Shown here piece by piece: positions 37,003 to 49,000 of a stretch of DNA of 64,000 nucleotides. This DNA is from Peteryoungia ipomoeae (GTDB lineage: Bacteria; Pseudomonadota; Alphaproteobacteria; Rhizobiales; Rhizobiaceae), in NCBI RefSeq assembly GCF_004912165.1, contig NZ_STGV01000006.1, forward strand, positions 186,001 to 250,000, written 5' to 3'. Each line of letters begins with the position of its first letter. The stretch's first letter is position 1. Position numbers and translations under genes: made by a program. The notes below the pieces were generated by a model. That model did no database searches, was not told where the DNA came from, and was given only the letters and a program-made list of their open reading frames with translations.

Positions 37003-37014
37003 ATTGCTCATCGG

Positions 37015-37893
37015 CTACCTGCTCCCCGCAGGTTTGAGACCGAAAAGTTCTTGCGGGTTATCCACGAGAGCGAGATGGCGCGCCGGATCGTCGGGCAGCC
37101 AGCCGAGCACTGTGTCCGTCAGTGCCGCGTCATCGGGATAGTCGTCTTGTGAGCGCGCGAGGTTATGCGGCCAGTTCGAACCCCAGACGATGCGCTCCGG
37201 CGCATGCTGAGCAATCTGTCGGGCGACGGCGGCGATATCGGCAAAGTCCGGTCCGCCAGACTTCGAGGATTCATAGGCGCCGGCAAATTTGAACCAGCAG
37301 TTTCCGCCATCGATCAGACGCCTCACGGCGGCAATCTGCGGGCTGTCGGGTGTAACGCCGCAGAAGAATTTGCCATGGTGATCCAGCACCCAGCGCGATT
37401 TCAGCCGGGAAAGGCGTGCCTCATGATCGAGAATGTTGCTGCCGTCGAACTGGACCGCGAGCATCCAGTTGCGGCTTGCTGCAATGGCATCGACCGCTTC
37501 GAGCTGGCTGAGATCGACGCCGCCGCCGGGCAGGTCCATGATGCGCAGGCCGATGACACGTGTTTCCGCCAGTTCCGCCAGCTCGGCCTCCGATACGGAG
37601 CCGTCTACGGCTGCGACACCCCAGGCGAGATCGCCGAAATCGTTGAGGCAAGCGATCAGATTAGAATTGTCGCGCTGGTGTGCATTGCCCTGGGTGATGA
37701 TGACGCGGTCGATACCGATCCAGCGCATGAAGGCGCGATACTGTTCCGGGGTCGGCAGGTCGCCAGCAGGAAGGCTGGGGCCACCTTCAAGCGAAGGGAA
37801 GCCCGGCAGATAGGCATGCATCTGTGTATCGATCGCCCCCTTTGGCAGCGCGATCTTTGGTTTGCGGCCGATCAGGGGGCGAACGAGTGCCAT
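37015..37893 (-). CDS. gli: Galactaro delta-lactone isomerase (amidohydrolase superfamily)
   Basis: Member of the PDC-hydrolase-like amidohydrolases (292 residues): 'GAIDTQMHAYLPGFP' holds the remnant metal motif, 'RVIITQGNAHQRDN', 'WVLDHHGKFF' and 'RIVWGSNWPHN'. In A. tumefaciens the equivalent neighbour of Gci and Udh converts D-galactaro-1,5-lactone, the Udh product, to the 1,4-lactone used by the cycloisomerase. The assignment rests on fold plus gene order. The ATG at 37893 overlaps the cycloisomerase stop, with AAGGA upstream. A 2-pyrone-4,6-dicarboxylate lactonase role is less likely here. Confidence 0.85.
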   Translation of the reverse strand: MALVRPLIGRKPKIALPKGAIDTQMHAYLPGFPSLEGGPSLPAGDLPTPEQYRAFMRWIGIDRVIITQGNAHQRDNSNLIACLNDFGDLAWGVAAVDGSVSEAELAELAETRVIGLRIMDLPGGGVDLSQLEAVDAIAASRNWMLAVQFDGSNILDHEARLSRLKSRWVLDHHGKFFCGVTPDSPQIAAVRRLIDGGNCWFKFAGAYESSKSGGPDFADIAAVARQIAQHAPERIVWGSNWPHNLARSQDDYPDDAALTDTVLGWLPDDPARHLALVDNPQELFGLKPAGSR

Positions 37894-39029
37894 CAATCAT
37901 CCTTCATCTTGAAGTCGGCCAGGGCATCGCGATTGATCTCGATGCCGAGGCCCGGGCCATCCGGGATGGAAACCACGCCGTTCAGATGTTCGATCGGCGT
38001 CTTGATCACCGCCTGGCGGAAAGGGTTGTCCGTGCGGTCGAATTCGAGGATCGGTTCGATCGGATTGACGCGCACCGGATCCGGAACCATGGCGGCAATG
38101 AACTGAAGGGCAGCGGCGATATGCACGGCGGTGCCCCAGACATGCGGGACCACGCGAACGCCATGCAAGGCGGCCAAATCGGCCACGCGCTTGGCTTCGG
38201 TAAATCCGCCCACGCCGGCAAGGTCCGGCTGCACGATATCGATGCAGCGTGTCTCGATCGGTTCCTTCATGCCCCAGCGACTGTGCCAGGTTTCGCCACC
38301 GGCCACCGGGATCGGCTGCTTGGCACGGACCTCGCGATAGGCCGCCAGCTGTTCGGGCACGACAGGCTCCTCGAACCAATCGAGGCCGTATTCTGCCGCA
38401 CGCCGGCCGAATTCGACGGCTTCCAGCACGCCATATCCGTGATTGCCGTCGGCCATCAGGCGCATCTCGGATCCGGCGGCGTCTCGGGCAGCCTTGATGA
38501 CGCGCAGGTCTTCCTCGATGCCGAAGCCCACCTTGATCTTGGAGGCGTGGAAACCCTGGGCCCGATAGGCTGCAATGTCGGTGGCATTGTCTTCGACGCG
38601 GTCGACCCCGTCCCGCTTGAAGCTGCCGGTAGCATAGGCCCTGACGGTCTCGCGGAAACGTCCGCCGAGCAGAACCGAGACGGGGGCTTTGAAGTGTTTG
38701 CCCTTGATGTCCCAGAGTGCGATGTCGATGCCGGAAAGCGCTGTGATCGTCAGCCCGCGCTGGCCCTGATCGCGCAGGGCGTTGTAGAGCGTCGCCCAGA
38801 TCTTTTCCGTTTCCAGCGGATTGGCGCCGATCAGCCAGGGCTTGTAGGCGGCAACCACCGCAGCATTTGGGCGAGCCGGGCCGAGGCATTCGCCCCAGCC
38901 CGTGGTGCCGTCGTCGCACACGATCTCGACCAGCACATGCGCCCGCCGGTCAAAGCGCATGGATGCGCTCTGGAACGGAACGGAGAGCCGATGCTCAAGG
39001 AGATGGGTGCGAACGTCGACAATCTTCAT
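37893..39029 (-). CDS. gci: D-galactarolactone cycloisomerase (enolase superfamily)
   Basis: Mandelate-racemase-type enzyme (378 residues) that opens D-galactaro-1,4-lactone to 3-deoxy-2-keto-L-threo-hexarate. The catalytic set is visible: K164-x-K166 (KIKVG), metal ligands D194 (MADGN), E220 (WFEEP) and E246 (GGETWHS), and H296 (VPHVWG). The cap domain begins 'VRTHLLEHRLSVPFQ'. Gene neighbours KdgD, Udh and the lactone isomerase match the A. tumefaciens galacturonate oxidation pathway. Only 1 nt lies between kdgD and this gene. Confidence 0.92.
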   Translation of the reverse strand: MKIVDVRTHLLEHRLSVPFQSASMRFDRRAHVLVEIVCDDGTTGWGECLGPARPNAAVVAAYKPWLIGANPLETEKIWATLYNALRDQGQRGLTITALSGIDIALWDIKGKHFKAPVSVLLGGRFRETVRAYATGSFKRDGVDRVEDNATDIAAYRAQGFHASKIKVGFGIEEDLRVIKAARDAAGSEMRLMADGNHGYGVLEAVEFGRRAAEYGLDWFEEPVVPEQLAAYREVRAKQPIPVAGGETWHSRWGMKEPIETRCIDIVQPDLAGVGGFTEAKRVADLAALHGVRVVPHVWGTAVHIAAALQFIAAMVPDPVRVNPIEPILEFDRTDNPFRQAVIKTPIEHLNGVVSIPDGPGLGIEINRDALADFKMKDD

Positions 39030-39030
39030 T

Positions 39031-40005
<975 letters not shown>

Positions 40006-40746
40006 TCATCGTACAGGTTGGCGTTGCTCCCGCAAAAGCGCCCGGTATCGGCTCTGGCTGCCGCGCAGATGGCGGCGCATGGCGTCGCGCGCGCCTTCTT
40101 CGTCGGCGGCGGAGATGGCCTCGACAATCTCGGCATGTTCGTCGTGAATGAGCTGCAGATAGGCGGTCTGGTCTTCTTCCTTGTCCTCGTCTCGCAGGGC
40201 GGCGCGGGGAATGACATTGCGACCGATCATCGCCAGGAACTCGCGAAAGCGCGGATTGTTGGTGGCTTCTGCGATCGCCAGATGCAGGGCAAAATCCGCT
40301 TCGGTGGTCGATTGGCCGGCCTTGAGACAGGCAAGAACGGCATGGTGCCGCTCATGGATCACCTCTTCCTGCGCCGGCGAGCGGCGCAGGGCGGCGAGTC
40401 CCGCGGCCTCTACCTCGACGGCTGTGCGCAGTTCCAGCAATTCGATCATGGAGGAAACGCGCGCCGGATCAATCTCGCCGAGGCCAAGCGACGGAGCGGG
40501 CGCTTCAGGGGGCTGGAGTACAAAGACACCCGCACCTTGACGCGCCTCAACGAGCCGATCAGCCCTCAAGGCGGCAATCGCTTCACGCACAACGGTTCTT
40601 GAAACGCCGTGTGCCTCTGAAAGCTGCGCCTCGCTCGGCAGTTTTCCGCCCGGAGGGAATTGGCCGGCAAGGATCGCCTTTCGCAGGACCTCGGCCAACC
40701 GCTGGGTTAGCGTACCGCCTCCCGCCTCGGACTTTGCCTGTGTCAT
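40006..40746 (-). CDS. GntR-family regulator, FadR subfamily
   Basis: Regulator of 246 residues: winged HTH ('LRKAILAGQFPPGGKLPSEAQLSEAHGVSRTVVREAIAALRADRLV', about 21-66) and an FCD effector domain with metal-site His in 'ALHLAIAEATNNPRF' and 'HDEHAEIVEAI'. GGGGAA precedes the ATG. It lies between kdgD and the divergent udh, so it most likely represses the galacturonate genes until a hexuronate or its lactone appears. Candidate sites are at 40855-40870 and 39967-39980. Confidence 0.88.
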   Translation of the reverse strand: MTQAKSEAGGGTLTQRLAEVLRKAILAGQFPPGGKLPSEAQLSEAHGVSRTVVREAIAALRADRLVEARQGAGVFVLQPPEAPAPSLGLGEIDPARVSSMIELLELRTAVEVEAAGLAALRRSPAQEEVIHERHHAVLACLKAGQSTTEADFALHLAIAEATNNPRFREFLAMIGRNVIPRAALRDEDKEEDQTAYLQLIHDEHAEIVEAISAADEEGARDAMRRHLRGSQSRYRALLREQRQPVR

Positions 40747-40854
40747 GTAACTTCCCCTTGCCGCCAGTCATTCGTTAAACAGTCATAAACTCGTCTGTCA
40801 GGTTTGCAATGGGCTTGCCACTTGAATGGCACCATACGAACAGTTAAGAATAGC

Positions 40855-40870
40855 TTGTATGATGACTTGG
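40855..40870 (+). promoter_or_regulatory. Candidate operator upstream of udh
   Basis: TTGTATGATGACTTGG lies 18 nt before the udh start. The first 11 bases occur exactly, inverted, upstream of kduI, and the last 14 bases occur with two changes upstream of kdgD. Confidence 0.45.
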
Positions 40871-40887
40871 CTCAGGGGGAGATGCGG

Positions 40888-41685
40888 ATGAAACGGCTAT
40901 TGTTGACGGGTGCCGCCGGAGGACTGGGTCGTGCGATGCGGCCGCGGCTGGCAGGAATGGCTGAGATCCTTCGCGTGTCCGATATTAGCGACCTCGGCGC
41001 AGTTGCGGACCACGAGGAGGAGATGCAATGCGATCTTGGGGACCGGGCTGCGGTTGACCGATTGGTGGATGGCTGCGATGGCATCATCCATCTGGGTGGA
41101 ATCTCGGTAGAAGACAAGTTTTCCAAGATCCTCAACGCCAACATTCTGGGACTTCACAATCTCTATGAGGCTGCGCGGGCCAACGGCATGCCGCGCATCC
41201 TGTTTGCCAGTTCCAATCATACGATTGGGTTTTATCGTCAGGATGAGTATCTCGATCACACCATGCCGCAGCGTCCCGACGGCCTCTACGGCGTCTCAAA
41301 GTGCTTCGGCGAAGCGCTGGCGCGGATGTATTTCGAAAAATTCGGCCAGGAAACGGCGCTGGTTCGGATCGGCAGTTGCATGGAGAGGCCGACCAACCAT
41401 CGCATGCTGTCGACCTGGATGAGCTACGATGATTTTCTCAGCATGATCGAGTGCATCTTTCGCGTTCCCCGCCTCGGATGCCCCGTGATCTGGGGATGCT
41501 CGGACAATGACAGTCGTTGGTGGAGCAATGAGCACGTGTCTTACCTGGGCTGGCGTCCGAAAGATAATGCCGAGAGATTTCGGAAAGATATCGATGCGGC
41601 CGTTGCCAAGCCGGCGCCTGACCACGCCACCGCCGTTTATCAAGGCGGGCCCTTTGTGCTCGATCCAATTTTCAGCGAGGAGTGA
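40888..41685 (+). CDS. udh: Uronate dehydrogenase
   Basis: NAD-dependent SDR-type enzyme (265 residues, the length of the A. tumefaciens enzyme) oxidising D-galacturonate or D-glucuronate to aldaro-1,5-lactones. TGAAGGLG (7-14) binds NAD; 'FASSNHTIGFY' and 'YGVSKCFGE' (Tyr134, Lys138) are the catalytic segments; 'LVRIGSC' and 'WWSNEH' are family-specific. AGGGGGA 7 nt before the ATG at 40888 sets the start; the frame begins earlier at 40804. It is divergent from the GntR gene and followed by the IS110 element. Confidence 0.95.
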   Translation: MKRLLLTGAAGGLGRAMRPRLAGMAEILRVSDISDLGAVADHEEEMQCDLGDRAAVDRLVDGCDGIIHLGGISVEDKFSKILNANILGLHNLYEAARANGMPRILFASSNHTIGFYRQDEYLDHTMPQRPDGLYGVSKCFGEALARMYFEKFGQETALVRIGSCMERPTNHRMLSTWMSYDDFLSMIECIFRVPRLGCPVIWGCSDNDSRWWSNEHVSYLGWRPKDNAERFRKDIDAAVAKPAPDHATAVYQGGPFVLDPIFSEE

Positions 41686-41701
41686 GCGACTGTCTTGTCA
41701 G

Positions 41702-42640
<939 letters not shown>

Positions 42641-42870
42641 CTTATCCCATCCTTGCACAAGCGGGCTTCGCTTCGAGCGGCCCAAGCGACTGTTCGGGGT
42701 CGATGGAACGGCGGACGAGGACCCTTGCTCACCCACGGGCTTGGCGTCCCAGAGGGGGATCGGTCTCCCGTCCGCCACCGCAACTGGCACTATACCAGAA
42801 ACGGCAAAATCTAAGTTACAAGGGGCACACTGGCCCCCGCCTGATTTCATGAAGGATCGTTCGACGATAC
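42641..42870 (-). ncRNA. IS110 upstream non-coding region, candidate bridge RNA
   Basis: In IS110-group elements the non-coding segment before the recombinase encodes a bridge RNA that pairs with donor and target DNA. Here about 230 nt without a credible gene precede the transposase, with several hairpins visible, for example GGGG/CCCC at about 42822-42838 and ATCGT-TCG-ACGAT at 42856-42868. The assignment comes from position and family knowledge, not from a known sequence match. Confidence 0.35.
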
Positions 42871-42880
42871 TTCATGCTCG

Positions 42881-43086
42881 TTGAGTATAGCGGATATCCA
42901 ACTGATTTATTGTTGGAATTTTATTAAAATTGCAGAAATCAAAACGGATTTCGTCTATCCGTTAACAGATTTTTCAATAATGGTCGCTGGATGCATAACC
43001 CGTTATATCGAAGGGGTTAAGAAAGCGTTGCGCCCCGATCTCGCCCGGGATTTTAATGCCGACAAAGCGTTAAGGGGTGAGTAACC
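42881..43086 (+). promoter_or_regulatory. AT-rich upstream region of adhesin gene
   Basis: The 206 nt before the adhesin are notably AT-rich in the first half (42900-42985), unlike the flanks. An inverted repeat TCCAAC-N9-GTTGGA lies at 42897-42917. AAGGGGTGA precedes the adhesin ATG. The promoter should be here; I cannot place -35/-10 boxes with confidence. A 67-codon frame (42881-43084) has no domain. Confidence 0.5.
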
Positions 43087-46000
43087 ATGTCCATCGAAGA
43101 TCTCCGCCAGTCTGGCATCGACAATACTTCCGCGAATACCGACTTCAGTGAAGTGGCTGAACAGCATCTGAACATCCTGCCCGAGGCTGAGGATGCTCTG
43201 GAGATTGCTCAGGCTGACCCGGCATCGTCTGTCTCGACGGATGCAGCTCCCGTCGAGGCCGCACCGACAGCCATCCCGACGCTCGTCAAGCCTGACGATA
43301 ACAATGTGGTGACGCTGCCTGCCACTGTCGATCTCGACAACCTGGAGTTCGAAGTTGCCGGAAACGACCTGGTACTCGTTCTCGCCGATGGGACCGAAAT
43401 CACGGTGCAGGGTGGCGCGGCCAACATTCCGACGTTCGTGATCGGTGAAGTCGAACTGCCTCAGGTGGTTCTCTTTGCAGCGCTTGAGGACAGCAACATC
43501 AACGTTGCGGCGGGTCTGGACGGCAGCTTCAGCGCCCAGGCCGGTTCGCCCAGCAACGGTGCCGACTTCAACGACGACCCTTATGGCGACGGCCCGGCTG
43601 AGCTCGGACTGATCGACCTGCTCGGTGACACGAGCTTTGGCGACGAGTTCCGCACTGCGCAGATCTTCGGCGGCAATGGCCGGCCTTCAATCGATGGCGC
43701 GTTAGAAGGGTCCTTCCGTTTTGACGAAGCGTTTATTGCCGATGGCGTTGCCGGCAATGAAAGCTTCAGCGGAAGATTGCCGTTTAATCCGGGTCCGGAT
43801 GATGGCACGATTTCCGCGATCGGTTTTGCCGGGGCAGGAAATGTCGATGAAGAAGGTGACGGTAGCAGCACCACGCTATCTCTGACATCCGGTGGCTTGC
43901 CGGTCCAGTTCGAGACTTTCCCGGCACCCACTGGCACCGCCCTCAATTTTCTCGCCCTGCGCGGCTTTATTGTCGTTGATGGCGTCAAGACACCGATTTT
44001 TGAGATCACCGTCGACGATCGCACGAGCGGCGACTTCACGTTCAAGCTGATCGGCAAGCTCGACCACCCGGATGCTGGCGCCGATGACAGCCAGGCTGAC
44101 GCCTCCGACATCATCCGTCTTGGCTTCAACTATACAGTGACCGACAATGACGGCGACAGCGTCACTGGCGATTTCGAGGTCGACATTCTCGACGATGCGC
44201 CGTCTTTTGGCGCGCCGACGCCTGGATTTGTCGATGAGGATAAGCTGCCTGAAGGTTTTGACGAAGTTCCCGAAGGAGACCGAGCCGTTTTTGATGGTGA
44301 GCCTTCTTCCGAGATTTCGCCTTCGCCGTCCGATGAGCCGTCATCGCCGTTCCCGTCCGTGCAGGGCTCGCTTGGTATCAACTGGGGCGCTGACAACGGC
44401 AATGCGGTTGTCGATGGTGGGCTTACCGATGCGGTTAACGATCGCGGCGTTGCCTTCACGCAAGGCACCTTGGACGATTTGGTAGAGCAGGGGCTCTCGT
44501 CAGATGGTGTGGACCTTGAATACAAGCTATCTGATGATGGCATCACCGTTTATGCCTACAAGCCGTATTACGATGGCGGCGACAAGGGCGGCCTTGTAAG
44601 CGCCAAGTTCTTCGAAGGCGGTATCAGTTCTCCGTATTTTGAGAACGTTCAGGGGCATGTCGTATTTACCGTGACATTGTCCGATGTTCTTAACGGCACT
44701 TATGATTTCACCCTATACGGCAACCTGGACCACCAGGTTTCCGGAACGAGCCCAGAGGCAGAGGAAGATCTTTCCATTAGCTTCAAGTTCACGGCCAAGG
44801 ATAGTGATGGCGATACGGCCGGCTCCAAATTTACCGTCAACGTGAATGACGACAGCCCGGTATTTGAATCCGCGCCGACCAACGCATCGATTGACGAAGA
44901 GGATATTCCGGGCAAGGAGCAGAGCCCCGGGATCGGGAACTCCGGCGACAGCTATGCGGACACGCCTGCTGCAGATGATCTGCCGTGGCCTGGGACTGGT
45001 TCCGGCTTCTACAACAACTGGGATGGAGGCCGTGTGGTGTACGGCAACCTCAACATAGACTGGGGTGCGGATGATAACCAGGGCTTCCTCGACGGTTCTG
45101 CGGATCGATCTGTTAGTCTTACGGCTGTTGGTGCCGGTACAGTCTTCCAGACCGGTGCGGTCGTTCAGGTTGTTCAGGACGGGGCCTCGACACCTTCGCC
45201 GCTGACACACAACGGTGAAACCGTAAAGATGTGGGTGTCTTCAGATGGCGACTATGTGTGGGGCTACACCGGCGAAGTGGTGGGGGACTTTCCGCCACAG
45301 CAGTCACAGGTTGTTTTTACGATCGGCCTGGGTGATGGCGGAAGCGGATCCTATTCCTTCACTCTTTATAAAAACCTCGACCACGCGGTAGCCGGGACCG
45401 AGGATGATCTGCGCATAGATTTCAAGGTTGTTGCAACTGACAGCGACGGCGACAAGGCGACGTCCGGTTTCTCCATAACGATCGACGATGACGCTCCGGT
45501 CATCGTTGCCCCCGTTGCCACGACAGTCGAAGATGAAAAAGCAGCCAACGGCAATGACGAGACTGAGTCTCCAAACAATCTGGCCGGCCAGGCCACCGGC
45601 AGCCTCTCGATCAACTGGGGTTCCGACAACGGCAACAATGGCTCGGGCGGCCTTGGCGATCGCTCCGTCAGCTTTGTCAGCAAAGACGTGACCATCAGCG
45701 GCGGCCTGGACGGCAAGTTCACTTCGCTCGGCATGCCAGTGAACACTGTGGTTCTCAAGGACGGTACGCTTATTGCTTACACTGGCAACAATGCGCCGAC
45801 CGCTGCCACGGGTGACGGCGCGGAAAACGTCGTATTCTATGTCGAGCTTTCGGATACGGGGGTCGATAACAAGGGTGCCTACACCTTTACCCTGGTCAAG
45901 CCGCTTGATCATGCCAATGACGGCACAAACTCTGAAAACAGCCTGGACCTAACCTTCAATTTCAACGCCACCGACAGCGACGGGGATACGGTAACCAGCA

Positions 46001-49000
46001 GCTTCAAGGTCACCGTCGTTGACGACAAACCTGAGCTGGCCAAGGTCTGCCCGATCGAGGAAACGGCCAACGAAGACGACATCAGCACAATCGGTTCGGC
46101 TCACCCGGGTGCATCGCTTGGCACGAGTCCCAATGACGGCAACCGTGACGGAACCTATACCGGCAATCCGCCGAGTGCGAGCACAGGCCCGGCCTTCCTC
46201 TCCGGTTCGCTCACCGGCCTGGTTAAGGTTGGTGCCGATAACAAGGTGACTTTCTCCTTCATCGAGAGCGCGACAGTTGTCAGCACGCTGACGACCCTTG
46301 GTCTGTCCTCGAAGGGCCAGCCCCTTAGCTACGAGCTGAAGGATGGTGTTCTCTATGCTTTCGACAACGAAAATAGCGACGGCGCCTACCAGTCGGCCGC
46401 CGATCGTCTGGTCTTTACGTTGGAACTCAAGGCGGACGGCTCCTACGCATTCAGCCTTTATGACCAGCTGGATCATGATGCCCCCCGCGATGACCGGTGG
46501 GATCGTGAGACCGATGCAGATCAAAATGAAGACCTTCAGGATAAAATTGAGGGTGATGTTACGGCAATCGATTTCGGCTCGCTGATCAAGGCAACCGATA
46601 ACGATGGCGATAGCGTTACTCTGAATGATGCCTTCTCTATCAAGATCCGCGACGATGTTCCGGAGCTGAGCGGCAAGAAGGAAACCCGCACCGTTGACGA
46701 AGACGACATCGCGACGCGGGATTCGAGGGGTACGAGCCCGAACGACGGCGATCAGAATGATGACTCGCTGACAGGCAATCCGCCGAGCGCAGATAGGGGG
46801 CCAGCCTTCATCTCTGGCTCGCTGACGCGCCTCGTCAATGGCGGTGCGGACGACACGGTCCGCTTCTCCTTCATCGATGGTCGTGATGCCGCGCAGGTCA
46901 TGGATCGCCTCGGCTTGTCGTCAAAGGGCGAAGAACTCAGCTATGAAGTGAAGAATGGTGTTCTCTACGCCTATGACAACGACCGTGGCGGCCCAGGTTT
47001 TGGTGACGGCGATCGCCTGGTGTTCAAGCTGACGCTGAACCAGGACGGCTCCTACGAGTTCGAACTGCACGATCAGCTGGATCACGACTGGGCGAAGGGT
47101 GAGAACTTTGACCTCCAGGACGGGTCGTCGCGCTTCGATGTCACCGACCTCGACTTCGGCAAGATCATCAAGGTCACCGACTACGACGGCGACTCCATTA
47201 CGCTTGATGGTGCCTTCAATATCGAAATCCGGGATGATATCCCTACGGCAAAAGCGGAAAACACCTGTGAAACGTTGATCGTCGACGAGACCGACGATCG
47301 CCAGAATGACGATGTCAGGGATGCTATTGCAATCTTTAGAGGCCTTCGCGACGTCGGTTCCGACCGTGACATGGATCCGCAATTCGCCCGGCAAGAGAAT
47401 TTCGTGAAGGCGATAATCAACGGCGGTGCAGACGACGATGTCGACGTCGATTGGTCGCTCGAGCTGACCGGTCGCGACGGGCTCGACTCCGGCCTGAAGA
47501 CCACCGATGGCAAGACCATCAAGCTCTATGTTGAGGGTGATTTGATCGTCGGCCGCTACGAAGACGGTCGTAGCAATAGCCAGACACATGGTCACGGACA
47601 CGGCCATGCCGGGGGTAGCAACAAGGGTGACGCGGCCTTCGCGATCCACATTGCCGATGACGGCACTTTGTCGATGGTCCAGTATGTTTCGATCAAACAC
47701 GATGACGCGTACGATCACGACGAGTCCAACGATGCGAATGATGGTATTTCCGCGACGGATCTGCAGACGCTTGCCGGTAAGATCAATGCCATTCTGACCG
47801 TCACCGACTTCGACGGCGACAAGGCCGTCAGCAAGGTCGCCGTCGGTGATCGTATCCAGTTTGAGGACGATGGTCCGAGCGTCAAGCTGACCCTAAACAA
47901 GAAGGCCTCGATCATCATAGACGAGACGGATGGAGTTCGGGAAAGCAACCTGGAAACCGACCGTGTCGGTCACGATCTGGGCTCAGTCAAGATCTCTGCC
48001 AAGTCGCTGTTCACTGAGTCTGTCTCCTACGGCGCCGACGGTGCTGCCAGCCAGGCGTCGAAAGTCTATTCTCTGGCGATCAAGGGTGCGAACAGGGAAT
48101 CGGGTCTGCTTGATGCGGTAACCAACGAGAAAGTAATGCTCGTTGACAAAAACGGCGTGATCGAGGGCCAGATCTCCGGTGGTCGCGTCGTGTTTACGAT
48201 CGCAGTCAACGCTGAGAGCGGCGAAGTCACGGTGACGCAGTGGCGCGCCGTCGAGCACTCGGACAAGAACTCACATGACGAACTATCTAGGGCGATCACG
48301 AGCGCCAAGCTCGAGCTGACGGTCACCGTCAAGGATGGTGATAACGACACCGATCACGACAGCATCGATCTCGGTTCGATCATCCAGTTCCGTGACGATG
48401 GCCCGAAAGTCGGAGCCAACGAGACTGTCGTTCTTGAAGACGACGATCTACCGAACGGCATCGACGGCGGTGACTGGGACAATGAAGCGCCGAATAACTC
48501 GACCGGCACCTTGTCGCATCATTTCGGCACAGACGGTGGGTCGATTGCGCTGACCGGCGTGGATCTTCCGAAAGACCTCGGGTTCAAGGTGTCGCCACAC
48601 ACTGCTTCGGAACTGGTGGTGATGCAGGCGCAGGGCGACAAGGACGTTCCTGTTTTGAAGGTTGTCATTGATCCTCAAACCGGAGTCTACGCTGTCACGC
48701 AACTGGCCCCAATCCGTCACCCGTCGTTGAACGGTGATGACGGAGACAATAAGGAAAACAACGTCGATTTCACCATCAAGTATCGTGTCACAGATGGTGA
48801 CAACGACACGGCCAACGGTACGCTGAAAGTCACCATCGACGACGACATGCCGGATCCGAAGGTGACGGTCCCGACTGGCACTGTGGTTGTGCATGACGAG
48901 ACTGCAGGCCTGCAGGAAAATGACGTGAACAGCAGCTTCCCGAGTGTACCGCACGCCGGCGGATCGCCGATCGGCGTTGCCCAGTCCGCAACTGCGATCG

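Noticed and set aside
37897-38919. 340-codon minus-strand frame overlapping the cycloisomerase gene
   Set aside because: Arg-rich composition (GRRQSRIW type) is typical of a frame-shadow in GC-rich DNA; the cycloisomerase in the other frame has all catalytic residues.
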